Assembly (NCBI GenBank): GCA_900473745.1
Contig: UCMW01000006.1
Location: 1 to 64,000, forward strand
Reading direction: 5' to 3'
DNA: 64,000 nt
Origin: Hyphomicrobiales bacterium
GTDB taxonomy: Bacteria; Pseudomonadota; Alphaproteobacteria; Rhizobiales; Rhizobiaceae
The notes below the pieces were generated by a model. The model searched no databases. It was given only the letters and a program-made list of their open reading frames with translations, and had not been told where the DNA came from. Position numbers and translations under genes: made by a program. Within the stretch, counting starts at the first letter, position 1; the number at the start of each line of letters is the position of its first letter. Below are positions 6,744-15,026 of this stretch, in pieces.

Positions 6744-9563
6744 TCACGAGGCCTTCGACAACTCAGAGCCACCTGGCAACACCGAATGAATTGTCGACAG
6801 CTCAAGGATCTGCCGGGCTGATTGCGGTCGCCCGAAAAAGTAACCCTGACCTTCCTCGCAGCCCATGTTGGCGAGCATCTGGCCCTGCAGTGCACTTTCT
6901 ATACCTTCGCAGACGACGGTAAGGCCGAGCCCATGTGCGAGCGTAGCGATAGCCTCGACTATGGTCTGGGCAGATGGATCGCCGACCATGTCACGAACGA
7001 AGGACTGGTCGATCTTCAGCTTGTCGAGCGGTAGACTGGAGATGTAGCTGAGGGATGAGTACCCCGTGCCGAAGTCGTCGAGCGCGATAGTCACCCCGAG
7101 TTCGCGAAGCGCATCGAGTTTGGCAAAAAGGTCATCCGATTTTTCGAGGAAGATCGACTCGGTAATCTCAATATGCAGGCGATGCGGCGCGAGCCCGCTT
7201 GAGTTGAGTGCCGCACGGATATCGGAAACCAGGTCGCCGCGGAGAAACTGGACAGGTGAAATGTTCACTGCCACGCTGACATGCGCCGGCCATGCGGTGG
7301 CGGCCCGACATGCTTCCTTGAACATGAACTGGCCAAGCTCGCAGATGAAGCCATTTGCCTCGGCTATGCCAATGAATTCCACGGGCGAGATCATGCCAAG
7401 CGTCGGATGCTGCCAGCGCAGAAGTGCTTCTGCGCCCACCAGCCGGCCTGACGTGAGTGCGACCTGCGGCTGGTAAAGCAAGAAGAACTGGCCTTGTTCG
7501 AGCGCGTTGCGCAGCTCCGCCTCCAGAAGGCGCGACCGTGCCCGTCGCACGGAAGACGCGGGATCGTATGCCTGCCACCCGCTGCCGCCGACACGTTTGG
7601 CCTCAATCAACGCGAATTCCGCCGCTTCGATCCACTTGGCCGAATCCCCCATTTCGTAGGAACTGCCGCAGGCACCCACCCGGGCGCTCATCTCGATCTT
7701 GATGCCGTCCACCCCGAACGGCTTCTCGAACAGGGCGAGAAGCTTTGCCGCGCCTTCTTCCAGCCCTTCGCTCGTCTCGGAGCCCGGCATGGCGATACAG
7801 AGGACATCACCGGAGATGCGCGCGACCAGGCCATGGCGCCCCGCATGCCGGCGTAGTCGGGCCGCAACAGCCTGCAACACGCTGTCGCCCTTTTCACGTC
7901 CGAGTGTCTCGTTGAGGTGGCCGAAGCGGTGAAGGTCGAGCGCAAAAATGATGAAGCCGCTCTCTGCCTTGGTCATCGCCTCGATAAGTCCGCGCCTGTT
8001 GAGCAACCCGGTCAGGTCATCCACCCTGCTCATTTCTTCTAGTTTCGTTTCGTAGCGCCGACGCGCCGTCACGTCGCGTAAGGTGACGCAGACGACGTGC
8101 GTTCCGACTGCAGAAAGCCCTTGTCCTCCGCGGCTTACGAAAGGCGACAAGGTGATAACGACTTCGAGGTGCCGATTCCCGGTCTTGCCCGGTGCGTCGA
8201 GCTCGAACTGGTCACTGTGTACCCGATGGGGCTCCGCCAGGTGCTTCGCCTGGAGTTGCAAAACGGCATCAAGAATTGCGGCAGGAGCGAAATGTTCGAG
8301 ATGCGTGCCGCGGGGGATGAGGTCGTCCAGCTCCAGCATTTTGTACGTCGTCTGGCTTGCATCGAGCAGGTTGAGCTTCTGGTCGAGCACGATCACCGGA
8401 TCGATGCTGTCGTTGATCACTCTCTTCAGCACGCGGCGAATGTCACGGTTTTCGGTGATGGCGAGTTCTGCGAGCCAGCCGTTCACACCCATCTTTTCTG
8501 CCATCAGCATGAATAGTCCGAAGGCCAGCATGATCCACAAGGTGGCTGTGTTGAAGACCAGCGCCTCGTGCTTGTAGAGCAGGAAACCCGTCGTTTCGCC
8601 AACAGCGAAGAGTGCAAGTGAGGCCGCGATCGGCACGGCAAGGGACAGCCGATGTAGCGAAAGCGAATAGGCAACGATCAGCGCTGCCAGGAAAAGAGCG
8701 ACCGGTTCGACCTGCAGCGACTTCAGCAACCGATCTTGCACCAGGGTTTCTGTCGCCAGCACATGCAACATGGGACCACTGAGAATGTCGTAGACCGGCA
8801 CAGCGAAAAGGTCCTTGAGCTCGCTGGCGTAAGCCCCAACCACCACCGACTTGCCCCTGATGGATTCGAGCCCCGGGGCCCCTGACAGCACATCGGCGAC
8901 CGAAAGCGTCGGCACGGTCTCGGGGTTAATCGAGAAATCGATCTCCAGCCGGCTGGTCCGGGCGTCGCTGTAGCCGGCGAGCACAGCAGGTGCGGATTGG
9001 GTCGGCACGCCGTCGATGACTTCCATGACCGGGAAGGAGCGCATCATACCGTCGGCGTCGAGCGTGACATCGACTAGGGCCGGCCAGGCATTGTCCGCAA
9101 GCAAGGGGATCGGCGACGTCAAGGTCAATTCATCGCTGGACCGCGGACCGCTTTGCTGCCGGAACAGTGGCAGGATGACACCGCCACCGGCGTCCGAGAG
9201 TGCCTTGGCAAGTCGGGCATCGCTCTCGGGGCGGGATGGCGCGCTGAAATCGATATCGAGGAAGATGTCGCCAGCCCCGGCGCCGACGAGTTTGTCGATC
9301 AGATCGGCATGCACGTCACGCGGCCAGGGCCAGGTCCCGACCTCAGTCAGGCTCCTGGCGTCGATTGCGACGAAGACGAAGTTACCGGTTGCGCTCCGCG
9401 GCGCGGCAGAGGCGCGAAACTCCAGGAACTGGTTGTCGAGATGTCGAACGAGAGAGAGTGACGGAAGAACGAACGGTAGTGCTATGATCAACGCGATCAT
9501 GGCCAGCCGAAGCGAAATTAGGGAAGACAGACCGCCGCGCGAGGAAATGCCGTCATCCGCCAT
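6744..9563 (-). CDS. CHASE2-PAS-GGDEF(degenerate)-EAL cyclic-di-GMP signalling protein
   Basis: Membrane-bound signalling protein of 939 residues. Order: one membrane helix (about 15-38), extracytoplasmic CHASE2 sensor (about 40-285, with FVFVAIDARSLTEVGTWPWP and RGKSVVVGAYASELKD), three membrane helices (about 285-370), PAS (about 385-500), GGDEF (about 505-665) and EAL (about 680-925). The GGDEF active site reads SGDVL instead of GGDEF, so cyclase activity is unlikely. The EAL half keeps AEALLRWQHP, the Glu of ITESIFLE, DDFGTGYSSLSY and KIDQSFV, so it should be an active c-di-GMP phosphodiesterase, perhaps tuned by GTP binding at the dead cyclase site. It lies 38 bp downstream of the FecR-domain gene in the same direction, a linkage common for CHASE2 sensors. 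Confidence 0.92.
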   Translation of the reverse strand: MADDGISSRGGLSSLISLRLAMIALIIALPFVLPSLSLVRHLDNQFLEFRASAAPRSATGNFVFVAIDARSLTEVGTWPWPRDVHADLIDKLVGAGAGDIFLDIDFSAPSRPESDARLAKALSDAGGGVILPLFRQQSGPRSSDELTLTSPIPLLADNAWPALVDVTLDADGMMRSFPVMEVIDGVPTQSAPAVLAGYSDARTSRLEIDFSINPETVPTLSVADVLSGAPGLESIRGKSVVVGAYASELKDLFAVPVYDILSGPMLHVLATETLVQDRLLKSLQVEPVALFLAALIVAYSLSLHRLSLAVPIAASLALFAVGETTGFLLYKHEALVFNTATLWIMLAFGLFMLMAEKMGVNGWLAELAITENRDIRRVLKRVINDSIDPVIVLDQKLNLLDASQTTYKMLELDDLIPRGTHLEHFAPAAILDAVLQLQAKHLAEPHRVHSDQFELDAPGKTGNRHLEVVITLSPFVSRGGQGLSAVGTHVVCVTLRDVTARRRYETKLEEMSRVDDLTGLLNRRGLIEAMTKAESGFIIFALDLHRFGHLNETLGREKGDSVLQAVAARLRRHAGRHGLVARISGDVLCIAMPGSETSEGLEEGAAKLLALFEKPFGVDGIKIEMSARVGACGSSYEMGDSAKWIEAAEFALIEAKRVGGSGWQAYDPASSVRRARSRLLEAELRNALEQGQFFLLYQPQVALTSGRLVGAEALLRWQHPTLGMISPVEFIGIAEANGFICELGQFMFKEACRAATAWPAHVSVAVNISPVQFLRGDLVSDIRAALNSSGLAPHRLHIEITESIFLEKSDDLFAKLDALRELGVTIALDDFGTGYSSLSYISSLPLDKLKIDQSFVRDMVGDPSAQTIVEAIATLAHGLGLTVVCEGIESALQGQMLANMGCEEGQGYFFGRPQSARQILELSTIHSVLPGGSELSKAS

Positions 9564-9601
9564 GAAAAGCCCGAACGTTTTGGGACCTTGGACAATTGGC
9601 G

Positions 9602-10510
9602 TCAGTCACGACCTTTGCCCTTGCCCTTGCCGTTACCGCCGCCGTTACCGCCGCCGTTACCGCCGCCGTTACCGCCGCCATTGCCGCCGCCGTTGCCGCC
9701 GTCGCTGCCGCCGCCCTTGCCGCCGCCCTTGCCGCCGTCGCTGCCGCCGCCCTTGCCGCCACCATTACCGCCGCCATTGCCACCGTCGTTACCGCCAGAA
9801 CTCTTGCCGTTGTCGTTCGATGCAGTCTTGCTGCCCTTGTCGGCAGTCTTGTCCGCCTTCTTGCCCTTCGCGGCATCGCTGTCCGGCGTTGGCGCGTCCT
9901 TCATGGCTCGAACCGGGGCGGCAGAGGGGGTGACACGTGTGATTGCTGGTTTTTGCGAAACGCCAGCAACGCTCATGCCGGATTTGTCGACGCTCGCGCG
10001 CTGGCCGGCGCCGAGATCGCTCCTTTCGCCGCTTCGGAAGCTGGTCACCTGCACGAGTCCGCGATTGACGGAGACTGCTGCACCGGTCTTCCCGACTTTC
10101 ACGGTGAAGCGCGTTCCCTTGACGACGGCAGCCAGGAACGGTGTCTGCACCGTGGTGTGTGGACGCCGGCGCTTTTCAATTTCCAGGCTGATTTCTCCGA
10201 CCTGCTGCACGACTTCGGTCTTGCGGCCCTGATTGCTGCCACGCGTAGTGATCGATGCGAGGGTGTTGGGTTGAAAGGCAATGCTTTCAGTGCCGCGCAC
10301 CAGCTGCAGTCGGCCGCGAGGACCCGTCGAGATCCATGCCTTGTTTGGAACAGCCATTCCTTTGCGGAGCGGCACCCAAGTCTCTTTGTCGAGCGTATAC
10401 CGCACTTGGTCTGTCGCTCTTGCTGCCGTCCATGCTTCGTTGGCGGCCGAAACCGATGCGGAAACGAAAGTGACGGCGAAGCAGAGGACAGCAGCTATGA
10501 TCAGGCGCAT
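9602..10510 (-). CDS. Exported FecR-domain protein with Gly/Asn-rich tail
   Basis: 302 residues. The signal peptide is MRLIIAAVLCFAVTFVSAS-VSA. Residues about 35-175 form a FecR-like beta domain: WVPLRKGMAVP, ISTGPRGRLQLVRGTESIAF, ISLEIEKRR, VQTPFLAAVVKGTRFTVKVG and AAVSVNRGLVQVTS. A Lys/Ala/Asp linker (about 205-240) leads to a tail of GGGN, GGGK and GGSDGG units ending in GKGKGKGRD. FecR domains without the TonB link often sit next to CHASE2 receptors, and this gene is immediately upstream of one, so it is a good candidate for the periplasmic partner that CHASE2 senses. The tail length may vary because the coding DNA is a tandem repeat. Function beyond this is inferred. Confidence 0.82.
   Translation of the reverse strand: MRLIIAAVLCFAVTFVSASVSAANEAWTAARATDQVRYTLDKETWVPLRKGMAVPNKAWISTGPRGRLQLVRGTESIAFQPNTLASITTRGSNQGRKTEVVQQVGEISLEIEKRRRPHTTVQTPFLAAVVKGTRFTVKVGKTGAAVSVNRGLVQVTSFRSGERSDLGAGQRASVDKSGMSVAGVSQKPAITRVTPSAAPVRAMKDAPTPDSDAAKGKKADKTADKGSKTASNDNGKSSGGNDGGNGGGNGGGKGGGSDGGKGGGKGGGSDGGNGGGNGGGNGGGNGGGNGGGNGKGKGKGRD
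9617..9800. repeat. Low-complexity tandem 9-12 bp repeats coding the Gly/Asn/Lys tail
   Basis: On the + strand this is a run of GCCGCC-GTTACC-type units with small variations, encoding Gly-Gly-Gly-Asn, -Lys or -Ser-Asp on the opposite strand. Such arrays expand and contract by slippage, so tail length is expected to be polymorphic. The long Pro/Leu-rich frame on the + strand here is a by-product of the repeat. Confidence 0.85.
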
Positions 10511-11178
10511 TTTGGGTTCTCCCTTGGGAGACTAATTGAGCATGCCTTTCTTAAGAATCCTCTGAAGCAAATAGGTTGCTTTTATCATTCCAGCCTATTC
10601 CGACATCCGGCGGTTGTTTTCTTTCTGAGCAGACCGTCACTGCCCGAAGCTCCCCTTTGATATTCAGCCGACGTCTATCGGCTCCGTTGCGGAAATTGCA
10701 TCCGCTTTGAGCCTTCACATCGGTCATTCGGGCGGTCGAAAGTGATTTGCGAAACCGGGCATGGGGGCCAACCTGGGGCCGCTCCGACTAGCGTCAACCA
10801 GTTACAGCCCAGAGGCGGGGTTCCCGCTATGTGGGGATCATAGGCTGCCAGTGCTTTCACTATGCCAAGCTGGTGGCAGCGATTGAATAGTCAATTCGTG
10901 TCAGTTCTGCTTCCATAAGGGTTCGTCCTCCGACTGATCGCCTCTGAAGTCGCCGACGTAGGCGACCCAAAGGCTGGTTTGATTATCTCCGAGCGTTGAT
11001 CCAGCAGTTTCTGAGATATCGTCCAGAGCAACGGTGTGAGGAGCCTCTAAATGCCAGGTCGAGGCTCCTTTACGCCAAGGCCAAAGGGGACGCCCTCGAC
11101 TCCCCGGCGTCTTCCTGCCTCCAGTTGGCTGACAGTTGCCGCTCTTAAGCGATAGCCACCGAAGGTCGAATGTTTACG
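10511..11178. other. 668-bp spacer without a recognisable gene
   Basis: No frame longer than about 60 codons has family features. It contains the promoter region of the FecR gene, an imperfect inverted repeat GTCGCC ... GGCGAC around 10952-10970 and the stronger hairpin listed at 11039-11069. It may hold a small RNA, but I see no defined ends. Confidence 0.5.
11039..11069. terminator. Orphan hairpin, possible terminator
   Basis: Perfect 9-bp stem AGGAGCCTC / GAGGCTCCT with a 13-nt loop, followed on the + strand by TTTA. No + strand gene ends here, and the nearest gene is convergent (stop at 11179). It could end an unseen + strand RNA or the nmrA operon from the other side. Confidence 0.35.
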
Positions 11179-12030
11179 CTAGCTACGATGGGTTGTGGGT
11201 GCCCACGAGTTTTTGTGTTCCCGGATGAATTCGGTTGCAGTTGAGGGATGTCGGCCAGTGAGAGCGAACACACCATCGCTGAGTTGGTCCTCACTTCCTT
11301 CGCTTATTCTGCCGTCCATCTCTGCCAGGATGCTGGCATACGCTCGGTCCAATCCAGCCTTTATGTATCGGTCTGCCAGTTCGGTTGTGGTCAGATTGAT
11401 GTGCTTTATGGTTCGGCCAATTTCATCACTGATCTTTTCGGCAAAATCGGCATAAGAGAGGGTCTCTGGTCCTGTCAGTATGAAGTCTCGGTTCCACGAG
11501 GTCTCTTCCAACAGTGCGCTGACCGCTGCCTTCGCAATGTCGGCCGCGTTGATAAAACCAATCCGACCTGTTCCCGTTGCGGAGTAGATTGCGTTCTGGT
11601 TCCGGATCGTCTCGCGATGGTGCTGCTCAGAGAAGTACTGCATGAACCACGTCGGCCGTAAGACCGTCCATTCCGGAACCTCATCTCGCAAATAGGAATG
11701 GATCTGCCCCATCATCGGTCCCCCCGCCTCAAGCGAAGACGCGCTCAGGAGAACAAAGCGTCGCACCTCCCTCTTTCGTGCCATCTCAAGGATGGGAGGA
11801 ACGATCGTTCCGTGATCGCTGTTATTGGTCGGAGCAACAATATAGACGGCGTTGACGCCCTCGAATGCCGCTTCCGCTGTACGAGGGTCTTGCCAGTCGA
11901 AGGCGACGTCATCATCGGTTGAAGGCGAACGGGTGGCAATTCTTGTTTGTACTCCCCTCAGTCGGAGCTCTTGAGCCACAAGTCTTCCCGTTTTTCCCTT
12001 GCCGCCGATTACTAGGATCTGAGCTGTCAT
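11179..12030 (-). CDS. NmrA-like NAD(P)-binding oxidoreductase / sensor
   Basis: 283-residue Rossmann-fold protein of the atypical SDR (NmrA/QOR2) group. It starts with MTAQILVIGGKGKTGRLVAQ, a G-x-G-x-x-G dinucleotide motif, followed by GVQTRIATRSPS, FDWQDPRTAEAAFEGVNAVY and VLRPTWFMQYFSE. Relatives are NAD(P)H:quinone oxidoreductases or NADP redox sensors. The ATG at 12030 has a strong AGGAGGCGGTACC leader; an upstream in-frame GTG-type start at 12048 is less likely. It is 14 bp downstream of the SnoaL-like gene in one operon, divergent from the TetR gene that probably represses both. Confidence 0.82.
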   Translation of the reverse strand: MTAQILVIGGKGKTGRLVAQELRLRGVQTRIATRSPSTDDDVAFDWQDPRTAEAAFEGVNAVYIVAPTNNSDHGTIVPPILEMARKREVRRFVLLSASSLEAGGPMMGQIHSYLRDEVPEWTVLRPTWFMQYFSEQHHRETIRNQNAIYSATGTGRIGFINAADIAKAAVSALLEETSWNRDFILTGPETLSYADFAEKISDEIGRTIKHINLTTTELADRYIKAGLDRAYASILAEMDGRISEGSEDQLSDGVFALTGRHPSTATEFIREHKNSWAPTTHRS

Positions 12031-12044
12031 GGTACCGCCTCCTC

Positions 12045-12485
12045 TCAACGATTGTCCGCTGAAGGCGCACTCTCAACTGCTGAGAGAACAACGAGTGGGT
12101 TCCAGTAGTCGCGGTAGCGCGCGATTCGACCCTCCTTAAGCTCAATGATTGATATGTAGTCCTGATCGTAGCGGGCATTGGTTTCCCGCGAGTGGCCCTT
12201 GCAGCTGAACTCGATTGCCGCCATGTCACCTTCTGCCGAAATGAACGCGTGGTTGAGCGTCATGGACTCAATCGAAATGAGTTTCGACACTGTCGGAAGA
12301 TAGGCTTCTAGCGCTGTCCGGCCTTCCACGCGCTCCTGAAAGCCCGGCGGGTGATAAGGGAATTCAAACACGACATCCTCGGAGCACATTTCAAGAAGTG
12401 TTTGCGCATTGGGTGCCAGTTTGTCTCCCAGGGCTTCCCGCAACAGGGAGGATAGACTTGGAAACTGATCGATCAAACGGGACAT
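12045..12485 (-). CDS. SnoaL-like / NTF2-fold small protein
   Basis: 146 residues with the ketosteroid-isomerase-like pattern: LLEMCSEDVVFEFPYHPPGF (active-site pocket side), EGRTALEAYLPTVSKL, NHAFISAEGDMAAIEFSCKG and YDQDYISIIELKEGRIARYR-DYWNP. This fold forms a small hydrophobic cavity and serves isomerases, hydratases and binding proteins. The start at 12485 is preceded by AAGGAGTAAAGAGAA. It is the first gene of the operon, just downstream of the CGGAACG palindrome. Specific chemistry cannot be read from the sequence. Confidence 0.78.
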   Translation of the reverse strand: MSRLIDQFPSLSSLLREALGDKLAPNAQTLLEMCSEDVVFEFPYHPPGFQERVEGRTALEAYLPTVSKLISIESMTLNHAFISAEGDMAAIEFSCKGHSRETNARYDQDYISIIELKEGRIARYRDYWNPLVVLSAVESAPSADNR

Positions 12486-12505
12486 TTCTCTTTACTCCTT
12501 TTCAA

Positions 12506-12523
12506 CGGAACGATACCGTTCCG
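12506..12523. promoter_or_regulatory. TetR-family operator O1
   Basis: Perfect inverted repeat CGGAACG-ATAC-CGTTCCG in the 58-bp divergent spacer between the SnoaL-like gene and tetR. Size and symmetry fit a TetR dimer site controlling both directions. Confidence 0.65.
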
Positions 12524-12543
12524 ACGAATATGGGGCAAAATGA

Positions 12544-13155
12544 ATGGAACGCAACCGTCTCGACGAAAAAAGTAAGCGGCGTCCGAGCGGGGCAGCCGTT
12601 ATGCGTGACGAAGTCACAGATGCTCTTCTGCGGGCTTTTCTCGAGGAATGGGCCTCTCATGGATATGCCGCACTGAGCTTGGAACGGGTCGCGGCGCGCG
12701 CAGGAGCGGGAAAAGCTGCCATTTACCGGCGCTGGCCATCCAAAGTCGCAATTGCGGCCGAAGCGGCCGAGAAGTATGGCAAAATACTGACGGATGTAAC
12801 CGATCATGGCACGCTTAAGGGCGACCTAGAAGCCTACCTGCTCATGTTAAGACGGGCACTTCGCCATCGGCTGGTTGGCAAAATACTGCCCGATCTCTAT
12901 GCAGAAGCGTCTCGTGGCTCGGAGCTTGTCCCGGTCTTGCGAGACTTGTCTGTATCGCGCCGGCAGGGCGGAACATCGCTGATTGAGCGAGCTGTTGCCC
13001 GGGGAGAACTGCGCGCCGGAATCGACCGGGAACTCGCGATGGATATGATCCCCGCATCCCTTTACTGGGGGATGATCGTGACAAGGCGTCGAGTTACCAG
13101 GATCCAACTCCAACGGCTGGTAGATGCGTTATTGGCCGGGCTTAAGGCGATTTAG
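12544..13155 (+). CDS. TetR-family transcriptional repressor
   Basis: 203 residues. The N-terminal helix-turn-helix (about residues 20-65) reads VTDALLRAFLEEWASHGYAA, LSLERVAARAGAGKAAIYRR and WPSK, a standard TetR pattern; the C-terminal ligand domain resembles the AcrR/TetR_C_11-type helices (RQGGTSLIERAVARGELRAG). ATG 12544 leaves a short basic leader KSKRRPS before the helix-turn-helix; ATG 12601 is possible but would cut into helix 1. Divergent from the nmrA/SnoaL operon with a palindromic operator between, so it probably represses both and itself. The inducer is unknown, likely an electrophile or quinone given the neighbours. Confidence 0.88.
   Translation: MERNRLDEKSKRRPSGAAVMRDEVTDALLRAFLEEWASHGYAALSLERVAARAGAGKAAIYRRWPSKVAIAAEAAEKYGKILTDVTDHGTLKGDLEAYLLMLRRALRHRLVGKILPDLYAEASRGSELVPVLRDLSVSRRQGGTSLIERAVARGELRAGIDRELAMDMIPASLYWGMIVTRRRVTRIQLQRLVDALLAGLKAI
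12546..12567. promoter_or_regulatory. Second, imperfect operator copy O2 at the tetR start
   Basis: Direct repeat of 12507-12528, 18 of 22 positions identical, offset by 39 bp. It lies over codons 1-8 of the tetR frame. Four mismatches break one arm (CGTCTCG instead of CGTTCCG), so binding there would be weaker. It could give cooperative autoregulation. Confidence 0.45.
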
Positions 13156-13335
13156 ACCGTTGCCACATGAGCTGCGGATACCAAATGTCTGTAAAAGCGC
13201 CTGAAACAAATTCGCCGTCGAAGACCTTTAACGATCACGGATAACTTCACTACGTCCCCGGTAACATCGTCTAATGGTCGGTCGCTTGGGAGTATGTGCT
13301 ACCTGTAATCTGCGGTGATCGGCCAGTTTACGGGG

Positions 13336-14247
13336 TCAAGTAGGATCGACCTGGCTGTTCAGCGCTTCGCGCAGTCGCGGCGCGGTGAAATCCAGGAAGC
13401 TGCGTAGCTTGAGTGGTAGGAGTCCGTTCGGAAGGTAAAGCAAATGCACTGGGGACGCTGGGAGTTCAAATTCTTCCAAGACAGGCTGGAGCAGACCTAG
13501 GTCAACCAACTTGCTGGCCTGATAAGACATAACTCGAGTTAATCCGAGCCCGGAAGCGGCTGCATCGACAGCAGCTTCTGCGGTGTTGACCGAAAGGCGA
13601 GGACGAATGTCGACAGACGACACCTTCTTTCCATCCTGGAAAGGCCAAGCCCGGGAGGATTGCACGCCTTCGAAAGCGATGCATTGGTGAGTACTCAGAT
13701 CACGTGGATGGACGGGTGCGGAACGCACGTTCAGATACTCTGGGCTGGCGTAGATGGTGTTTCTTACGCGTCCGAGACGGAGGGCCATCAGACTTGAATC
13801 CGCCAGTTCTCCGATACGCAAAGCGACGTCAACATGGTCGTCAGCCAAACTGGTGTTCCGATCGCTGAGGTTCAATCGCATATTGATATCGGGGAAAGCC
13901 TTCAGAAAATCGCCAATCACGGGCAGTAGGTGCAATCTGCCGAAGACGATTGGCGCGGTGACCGTCAAATCACCCTTCGGGGTGAGATATTCCCCTGAAG
14001 CCTGTCGCTCAGCTTCTTCGATCCGCTCAAGAATATCCCGGGCTGCGCTGAGATACTGCCGGCCCGCATCCGTCAGGACAACGTTACGGTTTGTCCTAAT
14101 AATCAGTGTTGCGCCAAGCAGCTTCTCAAGATCGGCAATTTTTCGACTGACAGTTGGCAATGGGGAGTGAAGAGCTCTGGCCGCAGCTGACAGACTGCCT
14201 ATCTCGACGATTTTGAGGAAAACACGCATTGCGTCGATGCGATCCAT
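13336..14247 (-). CDS. LysR-family transcriptional regulator
   Basis: 303 residues. The N-terminal winged helix starts MDRIDAMRVFLKIVEIGSLS and continues AAARALHSPLPTVSRKIADL, EKLLGATLIIRTNRNVVLTD. The ligand domain follows (LTVTAPIVFGRLHLLPVIGD, VDVALRIGELADSSLMALRL), typical of the DsdC/CrgA-like PBP2 subgroup. I chose ATG 14247 with GGTAGG in front; ATG 14259 is four codons earlier but lacks a purine-rich site, and longer extensions run into the divergent promoter. The 117-bp gap to the glutathione transferase gene should contain its binding site, and it is the likely regulator of the transferase and the fused reductase downstream. Confidence 0.87.
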   Translation of the reverse strand: MDRIDAMRVFLKIVEIGSLSAAARALHSPLPTVSRKIADLEKLLGATLIIRTNRNVVLTDAGRQYLSAARDILERIEEAERQASGEYLTPKGDLTVTAPIVFGRLHLLPVIGDFLKAFPDINMRLNLSDRNTSLADDHVDVALRIGELADSSLMALRLGRVRNTIYASPEYLNVRSAPVHPRDLSTHQCIAFEGVQSSRAWPFQDGKKVSSVDIRPRLSVNTAEAAVDAAASGLGLTRVMSYQASKLVDLGLLQPVLEEFELPASPVHLLYLPNGLLPLKLRSFLDFTAPRLREALNSQVDPT

Positions 14248-14364
14248 TTTGCCTACCATATTTTGAGAGGACGAGTTTCGTAAGCTCTGTCTACTGCGGT
14301 TCTCTGGAAGGCGATAGGTTGCTGTTGCGGCTTGAGCCAAATGTTGAAACCAGGAAATAATGAG

Positions 14365-14976
14365 ATGAAGCTTTACCACCTGCCACTCTCTGGTCATGCC
14401 CATCGGGCCGTCCTCTTCCTCTCGCTGCTTGGCCAGAAGGCTGAGCTTATCGAGGTGGACATTCCAAATGGCGCACATCGGACCCCTGAATACCTGAAGC
14501 TCAACCCGTTCGGTCAGGTGCCGGTGCTCGAAGATGAGGGGTTCATCGTCAATGATTCCAACGCAATCCTTGTCTATCTCGCGACAAAGCTTGGCCGGAA
14601 GGATTGGTTGCCGGACGATCTGGAAAGTGTCGCGAGGGTCCAGAAGTGGCTTTCGGTCGCGGCTGGAGAGATTGCTTATGGACCTTGTGCTGCGAGATTA
14701 ATCACCGTGTTCGGTGCCGATTTTCGCGCCGAAGAGGTCATTGCGCGCGCGCATCGCATTCTGACGCTGATCAATCAGGAGCTTGTGCGGCATCAGTTTA
14801 TCATCGGTGACAGGCCGACAATCGCCGACGTCGCACTCTACAGCTACATTGTCGGCGCGCCGGAAGGCAATGTGGACCTTACCCCTTATCCGGATGTGCG
14901 GCAGTGGCTGACCCGCATTGAGGCTCTTCCCGGTTTTGTCGAATTTCCGAAGAGCGCCGCGGGCCTCAGGACCTGA
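14365..14976 (+). CDS. Glutathione S-transferase
   Basis: 203 residues, cytosolic. The thioredoxin-like N-domain reads [20 protein letters not shown] and then [20 protein letters not shown], with [12 protein letters not shown]; here N-P-F-G-Q-V-P carries the cis-Pro and the following D-S-N gives the glutathione gamma-Glu contact. The all-helical C-domain contains the N-capping box pattern [18 protein letters not shown] 14365 is used because the domain starts there; an earlier frame adds only an unlikely leader. It is followed after 50 bp by the PNPOx-reductase fusion on the same strand and shares a divergent promoter with LysR, suggesting one detoxification unit. Confidence 0.9.
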   Translation: MKLYHLPLSGHAHRAVLFLSLLGQKAELIEVDIPNGAHRTPEYLKLNPFGQVPVLEDEGFIVNDSNAILVYLATKLGRKDWLPDDLESVARVQKWLSVAAGEIAYGPCAARLITVFGADFRAEEVIARAHRILTLINQELVRHQFIIGDRPTIADVALYSYIVGAPEGNVDLTPYPDVRQWLTRIEALPGFVEFPKSAAGLRT

Positions 14977-15026
14977 TGTCGAGGTTTGGCCGGACGTGAT
15001 CGGCTGCCAATTCCAAGGAGGTTAAG

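Noticed and set aside
6550..6747. 65-codon frame upstream of the EAL gene stop
   Set aside because: No recognisable domain and a weak start; treated as spacer.
9588..10232. Long Pro/Leu-rich open frame opposite the FecR tail
   Set aside because: It is the complement of the GGN-type repeat; no ribosome site and no family.
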